A stretch of 64,000 nucleotides of DNA from DASSUW01 sp963844405 (GTDB lineage: Bacteria; Actinomycetota; Thermoleophilia; Solirubrobacterales; Solirubrobacteraceae). The position numbers and the translations under genes were made by a program. The stretch covers positions 1-64,000 of the forward strand of contig CAWJNZ010000004.1 of NCBI GenBank assembly GCA_963844405.1, given 5' to 3'. The notes below the pieces were generated by a model. That model searched no databases and was not told where the DNA came from. It saw only the letters and a list, made by a program, of their open reading frames with translations. The first letter of the stretch is position 1. Each line of letters starts with the position of its first letter. Below, piece by piece: positions 18,575 through 25,975 of this stretch.

Positions 18575-19239
18575 CACGTTCCTCGCACGAGCTGGTAGGC
18601 GAGCGCGCCGCCGGCGGCGCCCACGAGCGGGCCGGCCAGGTAGACCCAGAAGTCGCTCCACTGCCCGGCGGCGAGCGCGGGCCCGAACGAGCGGGCGGGG
18701 TTCATCGAGGCGCCGGTCACCGGCCCGCCGAACAGCGCGTCGAGCCCGACGGTGCCGCCGATGGCGATCGCCGCGCCGGCGCCGACAGCCCGCGTGTCGG
18801 TGGCGACGGCCATGATCACGAACATCAGGATGGCGGTCAGCAAGGCCTCGTACAGGAGGGCGGTGCCGGCGCCCACGGCCGGAACCGTCGCGCCGAGGTC
18901 GGCCGGCCCGTCCGGCCAGGCGGCGAGCAGGACGAGCGCGGCGGCGGTCGCGCCCGCGAGCTGGGCCGTGATGTAGGCGCTCGCGTCGCGCGCGGGGAAG
19001 TGGCGGGTGAGCGCGAAGGCGACGGTGACGGCGGGGTTGATGTGCGCTCCGGAGAGGTGCCCGGTGGCGTAGACCATGGCCATGATCACGAGCCCGAAGA
19101 CGAGGCTGACGCCGACCGCTCCGAGCTCGCCGTCGTAGCGGGCGTCGGCGACGATCGCGCCGCAGCCGGCGAACACGAGCGCGAACGCGGCGAGCCCTTC
19201 GGCCGTCGCGCGGCGCCAGAGCGCGAGTGAGCGGTCCAC
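18574..19239 (-). CDS. Aquaporin/glycerol facilitator family channel (arsenic-linked)
   Basis: A 221-residue MIP-family channel with six predicted membrane helices and both NPA boxes (SGAHINPAVTVAF and GASMNPARSFGPAL). Overall AqpZ-like, but the position before arsC and opposite arsR-arsM is the arrangement of AqpS-type channels, which carry arsenite out down its gradient after ArsC reduction. No ArsB or Acr3 pump lies in the window, so this channel may serve as the efflux route; that is inference. GTG start at 19239 lies 7 bases after TAGCGT on the reverse strand, with TTGAAG 18 bases further upstream. Confidence 0.9.
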   Translation of the reverse strand: MDRSLALWRRATAEGLAAFALVFAGCGAIVADARYDGELGAVGVSLVFGLVIMAMVYATGHLSGAHINPAVTVAFALTRHFPARDASAYITAQLAGATAAALVLLAAWPDGPADLGATVPAVGAGTALLYEALLTAILMFVIMAVATDTRAVGAGAAIAIGGTVGLDALFGGPVTGASMNPARSFGPALAAGQWSDFWVYLAGPLVGAAGGALAYQLVRGT

Positions 19240-19293
19240 CGCCGCGACGCTACTTCATTGACATGCGTCTCTTCAATAGGTATTTGTAGATCG
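19240..19293. promoter_or_regulatory. Divergent arsenic promoters with shared ArsR box
   Basis: Forward: TTGACA (19258-19263), 17 bases, TATTTG (19281-19286), 7 bases to the arsR ATG. Reverse: TTGAAG, 18 bases, TAGCGT, 7 bases to the aqp GTG. An inverted repeat ATTGA (19257-19261), 11 bases, TCAAT (19273-19277) lies across both, so one ArsR dimer could block both directions and release them on As(III). Confidence 0.7.
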
Positions 19294-19648
19294 ATGGCGG
19301 TCGATCTGGAGCTGGCCCCCAAGACCAAGCGCCCTGCCGGGGAGCCGTGCTGCGAGCCGGTCGTCTACCCCGACGTCGAGCGCGAGCAGGCGCTGCGGAT
19401 GGCCGAGGTCGGCCAAGGCGCTCGGCGACCCCGTGCGACTGCAACTCGTCGACGTGCTGCGCAAGCACGCCGGCAAGGTCTGCGTGTGCGAGCTCGTGCC
19501 GCTGTTCGACATCTCCCAGCCCACGCTCTCCCACCACCTCAAGAAGCTGCGCGAGGCCGGCATCGTCGACTCCGAGCGGCGCGGGCTGTGGGCCTACTAC
19601 TACGTGCTTCCCGACGCCCTGGAGGAGCTGACCTCATGGCTGAGCTGA
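19294..19648 (+). CDS. arsR: ArsR-family arsenite-responsive repressor (one apparent frameshift)
   Basis: Winged-helix repressor. The N-terminal segment from 19294 contains EPCCEPVVYPDVEREQALRMAEV; near 19409 one extra G shifts the frame, after which AKALGDPVRLQLVDVLRKH continues to the stop at 19648. The metal site KVCVCELVPLF corresponds to the ELCVCDL arsenite motif, and FDISQPTLSHHLKKLREAGIV is the recognition helix. An additional vicinal CC near the N-terminus may contribute to As(III) binding. It overlaps arsM by 13 bases. Without the extra G it is an ordinary ArsR of 117 residues. Confidence 0.85.
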
Positions 19649-20541
19649 CCACCCCCGACACCGCCGCAGAGCCGGCCGCGGCCGGTTGCTGCTCCCCGGA
19701 GGTTCAGCAGTCCTGCTGTGAGCCCTCCGAGAAGTCGGCCTGCTGTGAGACCAGCGCTGCCGGCGCCTCCTGCGGCTGCGCCGCCGGCCAGACGACGAAA
19801 GACATCGACGCCGAGGCCCTGCGCGAGACCGTGCGAGAGCGCTACGCGGCCGCAGCCACCGACTCTGGCGGCTGCTGCAACCCCGCTCTGGTCACCGACG
19901 AGCAGGCCGAGCTGTTCGGCGCCGGCCTCTACGCCGACGGCGAGCGCGGCGAGCTGCCCGACACCGCGCTGCTCGCGTCGCTCGGCTGTGGCAACCCGAC
20001 CGCGATGGCCGAGCTGCACGAGGGCGAGACCGTGCTCGACCTCGGGTCCGGCGGCGGCATCGACGTGCTGCTCTCCGCCCGCCGCGTCGGATCCACGGGC
20101 ACCGCCTACGGGCTCGACATGACCGACGAGATGCTCGAGCTCGCGCGCGCCAACCAGGCCAAGGCCGGCGTGGACAACGTCCACTGGCTCAAGGGCCACA
20201 TCGAGGCCATCCCGCTGCCCGCCGAGTCCGTCGACGTCGTGCTCTCGAACTGCGTCATCAACCTCTCCACCGACAAGCCGCAGGTCCTGCGCGAGACGGC
20301 CCGCGTGCTCAAGCCCGGCGGGCGCTTCGCGGTCTCGGACGTCATCGCCGACCCCGGCATGGACGACGCCACGCGAGCGGACCTCGCCCAGTACGTCGGC
20401 TGCGTCGCCGGCGCCCTCACCGCCGAGGAGTACGCCCGCTACCTGACCGAGGCCGGATTGACCGACATCGATATCAGCGAGACCCACCGCGTCCACGAGC
20501 ACGCCGGCTCGGCGATCATCCGCGCCCGCAAGCCCGGCTGA
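19636..20541 (+). CDS. arsM: Arsenite S-adenosylmethionine methyltransferase ArsM
   Basis: A 301-residue SAM-dependent arsenite methyltransferase. The N-terminus is cysteine-rich (AAGCCSPEVQQSCC, SACCETSAAGASCGC), probably an arsenic-capturing extension. SAM motifs are VLDLGSGGGIDVLLSA and GLDMTDEMLELA. The catalytic cysteines are in SGGCCNPALV, LSNCVINL and QYVGCVAGAL, and the ArsM-specific SLGCGNPTAMAEL is present. The product would be methylated arsenicals. It overlaps arsR and ends before a strong hairpin. Confidence 0.96.
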   Translation: MAELTTPDTAAEPAAAGCCSPEVQQSCCEPSEKSACCETSAAGASCGCAAGQTTKDIDAEALRETVRERYAAAATDSGGCCNPALVTDEQAELFGAGLYADGERGELPDTALLASLGCGNPTAMAELHEGETVLDLGSGGGIDVLLSARRVGSTGTAYGLDMTDEMLELARANQAKAGVDNVHWLKGHIEAIPLPAESVDVVLSNCVINLSTDKPQVLRETARVLKPGGRFAVSDVIADPGMDDATRADLAQYVGCVAGALTAEEYARYLTEAGLTDIDISETHRVHEHAGSAIIRARKPG

Positions 20542-20550
20542 AAAGTCACG

Positions 20551-20580
20551 CGCCCGCGCGGCCGGCGGGCCGCGCGGGCG
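20551..20580 (+). terminator. Strong hairpin after arsM
   Basis: CGCCCGCGCGGCC, GGCG loop, GGCCGCGCGGGCG: perfect 13-bp arms 9 bases after the arsM stop. The remaining ~225 bases to the next gene hold no other feature apart from a -10-like site near 20794. Confidence 0.7.
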
Positions 20581-20793
20581 TGTAGGGAGGAGGAGGGGTC
20601 ACCAGGTCGAGTCGAAGGTGCCCGGCCGCTGCACCGGGGGAATCTCACGCACGGAGGGGAGGGAGAACGCGTGAGCGGCGGCGGCGGGGGGGCGGGGTGT
20701 GACGGTGACGGTCACAACACGAATACTGCCGCCGCCGACCCCGTGCAGCCATCGCGCTGGCCTGCGTCTGGGGGTGCGGACACCCGCACCGGG

Positions 20794-20799
20794 TAGCGT
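20794..20799 (+). promoter_or_regulatory. -10 element TAGCGT of the GH97 gene
   Basis: TAGCGT ends 7 bases before the ATG at 20807, supporting that start over an upstream in-frame ATG at 20699. Confidence 0.35.
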
Positions 20800-20806
20800 C
20801 TCGGCG

Positions 20807-22429
20807 ATGCTCACCCGCTGGACGGCAGGGCTCGCGGGGGCGGCCTGCCTGCTGCTCGGCGCGCCGGTCGCCGACGCGCGCACGTGGACCGTGCGCAACG
20901 GCCCGGTGAGCGCCGTCGTGCGGGCCGCCGACGGTGAGCTCACGGTGTCGGCCCGCCACCGCGGCGCGCGCGCCTTCGACGCGCGGGTGGCGGTCGGCGA
21001 CGACCCGCGGGTGACGCGGCGGAAGGTGCGCGAGCGGTTCAGGACGCCGGCCGGCAAGCGCCGCCTCCACGACGTCCGCGCGCGGGTGCTCACGATCGGG
21101 AGGGTGGACGTGCTGGTCGCCCGCGACGGCGTGGCGATCCGCGGCGGCGCGCCGGTCTTCCGCGCGCCGGCCGGGTCGCGCGCCTGGCTGCAGCGCTACT
21201 CGAGCAACTACGAGAACCCGTACCGCGCCACCCGGCCAAGACGGGCGCGCGGCGCCTACGGCTTCCCGGCGCTGATCGAGGCGAACGGCACCTGGACGCT
21301 GCTCTCGGAGGCCGGCGCGGGCGCCGCCCGGCTGCGCGCCCGCGGCGGCCGCCTCCACGTGACCGAGCGTGCCCGCCGCTGGCGGTTCGCCCTCGTCGGC
21401 GACCTCGGCGACGTCGTCGAGTCCAGCCTGCCGCTCGCCCTCGGACGCCCCACGAGGATCACCGACACAGCCTGGATCCGCCCCGGCCGCGCCGCCTGGT
21501 CCTGGTGGGCGGACTCCACCAGCCCGGAGCGGCTGGAGACCCAGCAGGCGTACGTCGACGCCGCGGCCGCCCGCGGCTGGGAGTACGTGCTCGTCGACGA
21601 GGGCTGGGACGCGGCGTGGATCCCCGAGCTCGTCCGCTACGCGGCGGCGAAGAACGTCCGCATCCTCCTGTGGACGCACTGGCGCGACCTCGAGGACGCA
21701 CGTGCGCGAGCCGCCCGGCTCGACCGCTGGGCGGCCTGGGGCGTGGCCGGCGTCAAGGTCGACTTCCTGCAGTCGGACCACCGCCGCCGGATCGCCGTCT
21801 ACGACGCGATCGCGCGCGCCGCCGTCGGCCGCCGCCTCGTCGTGAACTTCCACGGCTGCACGATCCCGCGCGGCCTCCAGCGCACGTGGCCGAACGTGCT
21901 CACCATGGAGGCGGTCCGCGGCGCCGAGTACGCCAAGGCGGGCAGCGTGCCGGCCGCCCACGACGTCGACCTCGTGTTCACCCGCAACGTCGTCGGCTCG
22001 ATGGACTACACGCCCGCGCTGACGGCCCGCGGCTCGACCCCCGGGCACCAGCTCGCGGCCGCCGTCGCCTTCGAGTCCGGTCTCCAGCACCTCGCCGACA
22101 CGCCCGAGGCCTACGCGGCGCACCCCGCCGCCGACGCCCTGCTGCGCGCCCTGCCCGTGGCCTGGGACGACACTCGCCTGCTCGGCGGCGCGCCCGGGAA
22201 GCACGCCACGCTGGCCCGCCGCTCAGGCGGCGAGTGGTGGATCGCCTCGCTGCACGCGGGTGCCGCCACCGAACGCACCGTCGTGCTCGACTTCCTGCCG
22301 CCCGGCCGCGCCTACCGCGCGACGATCGTGGCCGACGACCTGCACGCGGAGCGCACGGTCACGGCCGCCGACACGCTCACCGTCCCGGTGGCGGCCGACG
22401 GCGGCTTCACCGTCCGGCTCAGTCCCTAG
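20807..22429 (+). CDS. Secreted glycoside hydrolase family 97 protein
   Basis: A 540-residue exported alpha-glycosidase-like enzyme. A signal peptide is visible (AGLAGAACLLLGAPVADA). The N-terminal beta-sandwich runs to ~residue 220 (WTVRNGPVSAVVRAADGELTV). The (beta/alpha)8 barrel starts at WSWWADSTSPERLETQQAYV and contains VLVDEGWD, GVKVDFLQSDH and TMEAVRGAEYAK. The Asp in VKVDF corresponds to the nucleophile of the retaining alpha-galactosidase branch of GH97, and the Glu in MEAVRG to its acid/base, which would make this a retaining enzyme; the substrate is not determined. A C-terminal beta domain closes the protein. Confidence 0.85.
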   Translation: MLTRWTAGLAGAACLLLGAPVADARTWTVRNGPVSAVVRAADGELTVSARHRGARAFDARVAVGDDPRVTRRKVRERFRTPAGKRRLHDVRARVLTIGRVDVLVARDGVAIRGGAPVFRAPAGSRAWLQRYSSNYENPYRATRPRRARGAYGFPALIEANGTWTLLSEAGAGAARLRARGGRLHVTERARRWRFALVGDLGDVVESSLPLALGRPTRITDTAWIRPGRAAWSWWADSTSPERLETQQAYVDAAAARGWEYVLVDEGWDAAWIPELVRYAAAKNVRILLWTHWRDLEDARARAARLDRWAAWGVAGVKVDFLQSDHRRRIAVYDAIARAAVGRRLVVNFHGCTIPRGLQRTWPNVLTMEAVRGAEYAKAGSVPAAHDVDLVFTRNVVGSMDYTPALTARGSTPGHQLAAAVAFESGLQHLADTPEAYAAHPAADALLRALPVAWDDTRLLGGAPGKHATLARRSGGEWWIASLHAGAATERTVVLDFLPPGRAYRATIVADDLHAERTVTAADTLTVPVAADGGFTVRLSP

Positions 22430-22692
22430 GCCACCCGCGCCTCGAAGCGCGCGCGGCGCTTGGCCGCCTCGGCCTCGCGGTCCTTCGGCGGCGCGCTGGT
22501 CACCAGGTCGTCGAGCAGGCGGCGGGTGGCGGCGGCCACCTCCTCGACGGCGCGGTCGAACGCCTCCTCGTTGGCGCGCGACGGCTTGTTCGACCCGCTG
22601 ACCTTGCGGACGTACTGCAGCGCGGCGTCGTGGACCTCTTCGTGGGTGGCGGGCGGAGCGAAGTTGTGGAGCTGGCGGATGTTGCGGCACAT
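22426..22692 (-). CDS. DUF2277 family protein
   Basis: An 88-residue protein with the DUF2277 signature MCRNIRQLHNFAPPATHEEVHDAALQYVRKVSG. The family is small, cytoplasmic and of unknown function. The second half is Arg/Glu-rich helix. Its stop overlaps the end of the GH97 gene by 4 bases. It diverges from the GNAT gene across a 24-base gap that contains a shared palindromic -10 element. Confidence 0.88.
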   Translation of the reverse strand: MCRNIRQLHNFAPPATHEEVHDAALQYVRKVSGSNKPSRANEEAFDRAVEEVAAATRRLLDDLVTSAPPKDREAEAAKRRARFEARVA

Positions 22693-22716
22693 GCCTAGAG
22701 CGTACGCTGCCCGGCG
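22693..22716. promoter_or_regulatory. Symmetric bidirectional promoter core
   Basis: AGCGTACGCT (22699-22708) is a perfect palindrome, so TACGCT reads on both strands: 8 bases before the GNAT ATG and 6 bases before the DUF2277 ATG. The whole gap between the start codons is 24 bases, so both messages would be leaderless and start from overlapping -10 elements. Confidence 0.5.
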
Positions 22717-23196
22717 ATGCTCTCGTCGGCGCGCGTGCGACTCGATCCGATCAGCCCGCGCCAGGCGCGCGCCATGCTCGCCGGCCGGCCGGAGCCCGAC
22801 CTGCCGTGGGAGGAGGGCTTCCCGCTGCCCTCCGTGCGCGGCGCGCTCGAGCGGATCGTCGCCGCCGACGGCAGCGGCCTCGCGCTCCAGCCGTTCTTCG
22901 CCTACGTGATCGTGCGCCGGTCGGACGGGCTCGCCGTCGGCGACGCCGGCTTCCACGGCCCGCCGCGCGACGGGGAGGTGGAGATCGGCTACGCGCTCGT
23001 CCCCGCCGCCCGTGGCGACGGGCTCGCCGCCGAGGCGACGGGGCTGCTCGTCGAGTGGGCGCGTGCCCAGCCCGCCGTGCGGTGCGTCGCGGCGCGCGTC
23101 GACCCGTCCAACGTCGCGTCGCGGCGGCTGCTCGAGAAGCTCGGCTTCGTGCGCGACGGCGACCGCGGCGGCCTCGACCGCTACCTGCTGACGTGA
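22717..23196 (+). CDS. GNAT family N-acetyltransferase
   Basis: A 159-residue acetyltransferase of the RimJ/RimL-like branch. Acetyl-CoA binding is shown by EIGYALVPAARGDGLAAEATGLLVEWA, and the C-terminal strand region by VDPSNVASRRLLEKLGFVRDG, a typical RimJ/L signature. The substrate cannot be told. It is translationally coupled to the next gene by a GTGA overlap. Confidence 0.88.
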   Translation: MLSSARVRLDPISPRQARAMLAGRPEPDLPWEEGFPLPSVRGALERIVAADGSGLALQPFFAYVIVRRSDGLAVGDAGFHGPPRDGEVEIGYALVPAARGDGLAAEATGLLVEWARAQPAVRCVAARVDPSNVASRRLLEKLGFVRDGDRGGLDRYLLT

Positions 23197-23684
23197 CCGG
23201 GAGCTACGCCGAGGCCGGCGCCCCGCGCCGCCTCGTGCGGCGGTTCGCCGCCTCCGGTCCAGGCTCGTGGCTGTTCGCCCGCGTGCTCGACCGCGCCGAC
23301 CGCGCCGTCTACCGCGCCAGCGGCGGGCGCACGACGCTGTCCGCCGTCCTCTCCGGTCTGCCGGTGATGATGCTCACGACCACGGGGGCGAGGAGCGGCC
23401 GCGAGACGACCGTGCCGATCCTCGGCTTCGAGGAAGGCGACGCCGTGCTCGTCGTCGCCTCCAACTACGGCCAGGCCCACCATCCGGCCTGGCTCCACAA
23501 CCTGCGCGCCCATCCGCGGGCGCGGCTCGAGGTGCGTGGGGCGTGGCGCGACGTCGTCGCCGAGGAGGTCGAGAGCCCGGAGCGCGAGCGCTACCTCGCC
23601 ATCGCCACCCAGGTGTACCCGGGGTACCGGCGCTACGAGGAGCGGGCCGCCCCGCGCCGCATCTCGGTGTTCCGGCTCACGTAG
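23193..23684 (+). CDS. Deazaflavin (F420)-dependent nitroreductase family protein
   Basis: A 163-residue protein of the DDN/F420H2-dependent oxidoreductase family, using reduced F420 to reduce quinone- or nitro-type substrates. Family features are LMLTTTGARSGRETTVPI (here MMLTTTGARSG), VVASNYGQAHHPAWLHNLRAHP and a terminal RRISVFRLT. Such proteins are abundant in F420-making actinobacteria. GTG start overlaps the GNAT stop. It may protect against redox stress or act in secondary metabolism; no partner is visible. Confidence 0.88.
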   Translation: MTGSYAEAGAPRRLVRRFAASGPGSWLFARVLDRADRAVYRASGGRTTLSAVLSGLPVMMLTTTGARSGRETTVPILGFEEGDAVLVVASNYGQAHHPAWLHNLRAHPRARLEVRGAWRDVVAEEVESPERERYLAIATQVYPGYRRYEERAAPRRISVFRLT

Positions 23685-23764
23685 AGCGCGCGGATGACGC
23701 CTCGCATGAGGGGCGCTCCGAGTGTCATGCTCAAGCTCTCTCCACCAGGCGGGGCAGCGCAAAC

Positions 23765-24688
23765 GTGGGGCATCACCACCACCATCACTCGCACACCCAC
23801 GAGGCCGACTCCCGGCGGCTGGCGATCGCGCTCGGCCTGATCGTCGGCTTCATGTGCGTCGAGGTCGTGGCCGGCATCCTGGCCGGCTCGCTGGCGCTGC
23901 TCACGGACGCCGCCCACATGCTCACCGACGCGGGCGCGCTGGCGCTGGCGCTGGTGGCCATCCGGCTCGCCAGGCGGCCGGCGGCGGGCGCCCTGACCTA
24001 CGGGCTCGGGCGCAGCGAGATCCTCGCGGCGGCGATCAACGGCTCGACGCTGCTCGTGCTCGGCCTGCTGTTCGTCTTCGAGAGCGTCCGCCGGCTGATC
24101 GACCCCCACCCGGTGGAAGGCGGCATCGTCCTCGTCGTGGCCGTCGCCGGCGTGGTCGTGAACCTCGCCGCCACCTGGGTCCTCGCGGGCGCCAACCGCG
24201 ACTCGCTCAACGTCGAGGGCGCCTTCCAGCACATCCTCACCGACCTCGCCGCCTTCGTCGCCACCGCGATCGCCGGCGCCGTGATCCTGCTCACGGGCTT
24301 CGAGCGGGCCGACGGCATCGCGGCCCTGCTCGTCGCCGCGCTGATGCTGCGCGCCGCCTACAGCCTGCTGCGCGAGTCGGGCCGCGTGTTCCTGGAGGCG
24401 GCGCCGCGCGGGCTCGACCCGCAGGAGATCGGCCTGCGCATGGCGGGCCAGGCGGGCGTGACCGAGGTCCACGACCTGCACATCTGGGAGGTCACGTCGG
24501 GCTTCCCGTCGCTGTCGGCGCACGTGCTCGTCGGCCGCGACACCGACTGCCACGACGTCCGCCGCGCGCTCGAGCGCATCCTTCACGACGACTTCGGCAT
24601 CGACCACACGACGCTCCAGGTCGACCACGAGGGCGGCGACCTGCTGGAGATCGAGGTCAGCTCGGATCGACCGATGACCCGCGGATGA
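23765..24688 (+). CDS. Cation diffusion facilitator (CzcD-like) metal exporter
   Basis: A 307-residue proton-coupled exporter of Zn2+ or similar divalent metals. The start VGHHHHHHSHTHE is the usual His-rich cytoplasmic segment of this family and not a cloning tag. Six membrane helices follow; the metal site is in LLTDAAHMLTDAGAL (helix II) and HILTDLAAF (helix V). The C-terminal cytoplasmic domain begins near EVHDLHIWEVTSGFPSLSAHV. The GTG start has no clear ribosome binding site. A terminator-like hairpin overlaps the stop. Confidence 0.93.
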   Translation: MGHHHHHHSHTHEADSRRLAIALGLIVGFMCVEVVAGILAGSLALLTDAAHMLTDAGALALALVAIRLARRPAAGALTYGLGRSEILAAAINGSTLLVLGLLFVFESVRRLIDPHPVEGGIVLVVAVAGVVVNLAATWVLAGANRDSLNVEGAFQHILTDLAAFVATAIAGAVILLTGFERADGIAALLVAALMLRAAYSLLRESGRVFLEAAPRGLDPQEIGLRMAGQAGVTEVHDLHIWEVTSGFPSLSAHVLVGRDTDCHDVRRALERILHDDFGIDHTTLQVDHEGGDLLEIEVSSDRPMTRG

Positions 24689-24709
24689 CTCGGCGCCGCG
24701 GGCCGAGTC
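24687..24709 (+). terminator. Hairpin at the end of the CDF gene
   Basis: GACTCGGC, 7 bases, GCCGAGTC: perfect 8-bp arms overlapping the stop codon. Confidence 0.5.
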
Positions 24710-24744
24710 AACTGCGGCTGGGGAGGGCGAGTCGGGGAATCAGC

Positions 24745-24789
24745 CGAGTGCTCACTTAATCGGCCTCAGCCCGACAAACCGAGCACTCG
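24745..24789 (+). repeat. 45-bp palindromic element, copy 1
   Basis: Arms CGAGTGCTC and GAGCACTCG (perfect, 9 bp) flank a 27-base centre that has its own small stem TCGG/CCGA. It matches the element at 42651-42695 at 42 of 45 positions, with both arms identical. Here it lies in the 225-base non-coding stretch between the CDF and hemolysin III genes. Confidence 0.85.
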
Positions 24790-24810
24790 AACGCCGAACG
24801 CTCGGTTTGT
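24774..24810 (+). repeat. Competing inverted repeat beside the 45-bp element
   Basis: ACAAACCGAGC (24774-24784) and GCTCGGTTTGT (24800-24810) are perfect 11-bp arms. The left arm shares 24781-24784 with the right arm of the 45-bp palindrome, so in RNA the two stems exclude each other. Confidence 0.65.
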
Positions 24811-24913
24811 TCCCTCCACGGGCACAAACTGACCACTCGACCCGCGCAGCGATCGATCACGCCTCAATGCCAGAAGTTGACGTGCGCTCGCGCCGCCGAG
24901 GCCTCGGGGACTC

Positions 24914-25561
24914 TCAGCCGCTGGGGATCACCCAGCCGGCCATCGCCACGAAGTGGATGACGGCGGCGGCCACGACCAGCGCGTGGAAGACCTCGTGGAA
25001 GCCGAACGTGCGCGGCCACGGGTTGGGCCAGCGCGCGGCGTAGATCACGGCGCCGGCCGAGTAGAGCAGGCCGCCGGCGCCGAACAGCACGATCGGGGTC
25101 AGCTCGAGATGGGCCATCAGCTCGGGGAAGGCGATCACCATGACCCAGCCGAGGGCGACGTAGGTGATCGCGAACAGCACGCGCGGGGCCGTGACCCAGG
25201 CGACGCTGAGCGCCACGCCGCCCAGCGCGCCCGCCCACACGCTGGTGAGCACGGCCCAGCGCGTCGCGCCCTCCAGGACGAGCAGCGCCACCGGCGTGAA
25301 GCTGGCGGCCATGAACACGTAGATGGCGCTGTGGTCGATCCTGCACAGCAGCGTCCGCATGCGCGGAGAGCACTTCCAACGGTGGTAGAGCGCGCTGGCG
25401 GCGAGCATCAGGCACAGGCCGGCGCCGTAGACGAGCGCCGCGACGCGAGGCGTGCCGGCGGGGGAGAGGGCGACGAGGACGGCAGTCGCACCGAGCGCGA
25501 GGAAGAACGCCCACTGATGCAGGACGCCCCGCAGGAGCGGGCTGAGATCGGTGCCGTGCAT
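24914..25561 (-). CDS. Hemolysin III / PAQR family membrane protein
   Basis: A 215-residue seven-helix membrane protein of the YqfA/hemolysin III group. Motifs are ALYHRWKCSPRMRTLLCRIDHSAIYVFMAASFTP and the C-terminal FGFHEVFHALVVAAAVIHF, which place the Ser/Asp/His residues thought to bind zinc and act as a ceramidase-like hydrolase in related PAQR proteins. Bacterial function is not settled. It diverges from the cupin gene across only 21 bases. Confidence 0.9.
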   Translation of the reverse strand: MHGTDLSPLLRGVLHQWAFFLALGATAVLVALSPAGTPRVAALVYGAGLCLMLAASALYHRWKCSPRMRTLLCRIDHSAIYVFMAASFTPVALLVLEGATRWAVLTSVWAGALGGVALSVAWVTAPRVLFAITYVALGWVMVIAFPELMAHLELTPIVLFGAGGLLYSAGAVIYAARWPNPWPRTFGFHEVFHALVVAAAVIHFVAMAGWVIPSG

Positions 25562-25582
25562 CCCCTTGATATACCCGCGCGG
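25562..25582. promoter_or_regulatory. Shared divergent -10 region (hemolysin III / cupin)
   Basis: The 21-base gap contains GATATACC. Forward it gives TATACC 7 bases before the cupin ATG; reverse it gives TATATC 6 bases before the hemolysin ATG. Both overlap on the same TATA core. Confidence 0.5.
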
Positions 25583-25942
25583 ATGCCGGAATTGATCCTG
25601 AACCCCTCGAGAGTCGAGGCAGCGGGGACCAAACCCAAGCTGATCGACGAGTACGTCGGACGCGTGAACAACGGCGAGGAGCGCCTGAGCGTGGCGCACA
25701 TGCGCTCGCCCGCGGGCTGGCTGGAGCCCGGTCAGCGCCCGGGGTTCGACGAGTACACCGTCGTGCTCGAGGGCCTCCTGCGGGTCGAGCACGAGGACGG
25801 GACGCTCGACGTGTCCGCGGGCCAGGCCGTGCTCGCCCGAGCGGGCGAGTGGGTGCGCTACTCGACCCCGGACGGCGCCTCGTACGTGGCGGTCTGCCTG
25901 CCGGCGTTCGCGCCGGAGACCGTGAACCGCGACGAGGACTAA
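25583..25942 (+). CDS. Cupin-domain protein
   Basis: A 119-residue single-domain cupin. The first motif is degenerate (RPGFDEYTVVLEGLLRVEHEDGTLDVSAGQAVLARAGEWVRYS), keeping the Gly-rich turn but with few of the usual His metal ligands, so metal binding is uncertain. Role unknown; it could be a small sugar- or ligand-binding regulator. Start ATG is fixed by the 7-base distance from a -10-like TATACC. Confidence 0.8.
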   Translation: MPELILNPSRVEAAGTKPKLIDEYVGRVNNGEERLSVAHMRSPAGWLEPGQRPGFDEYTVVLEGLLRVEHEDGTLDVSAGQAVLARAGEWVRYSTPDGASYVAVCLPAFAPETVNRDED

Positions 25943-25975
25943 TACCCGGGCCGCGCGGAGCCGATTAGGAGAGGG

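Noticed and set aside
23765..23790. Run of six histidine codons, resembling a cloning tag
   Set aside because: His-rich N-termini are normal for CDF metal exporters, and no vector sequence surrounds it.
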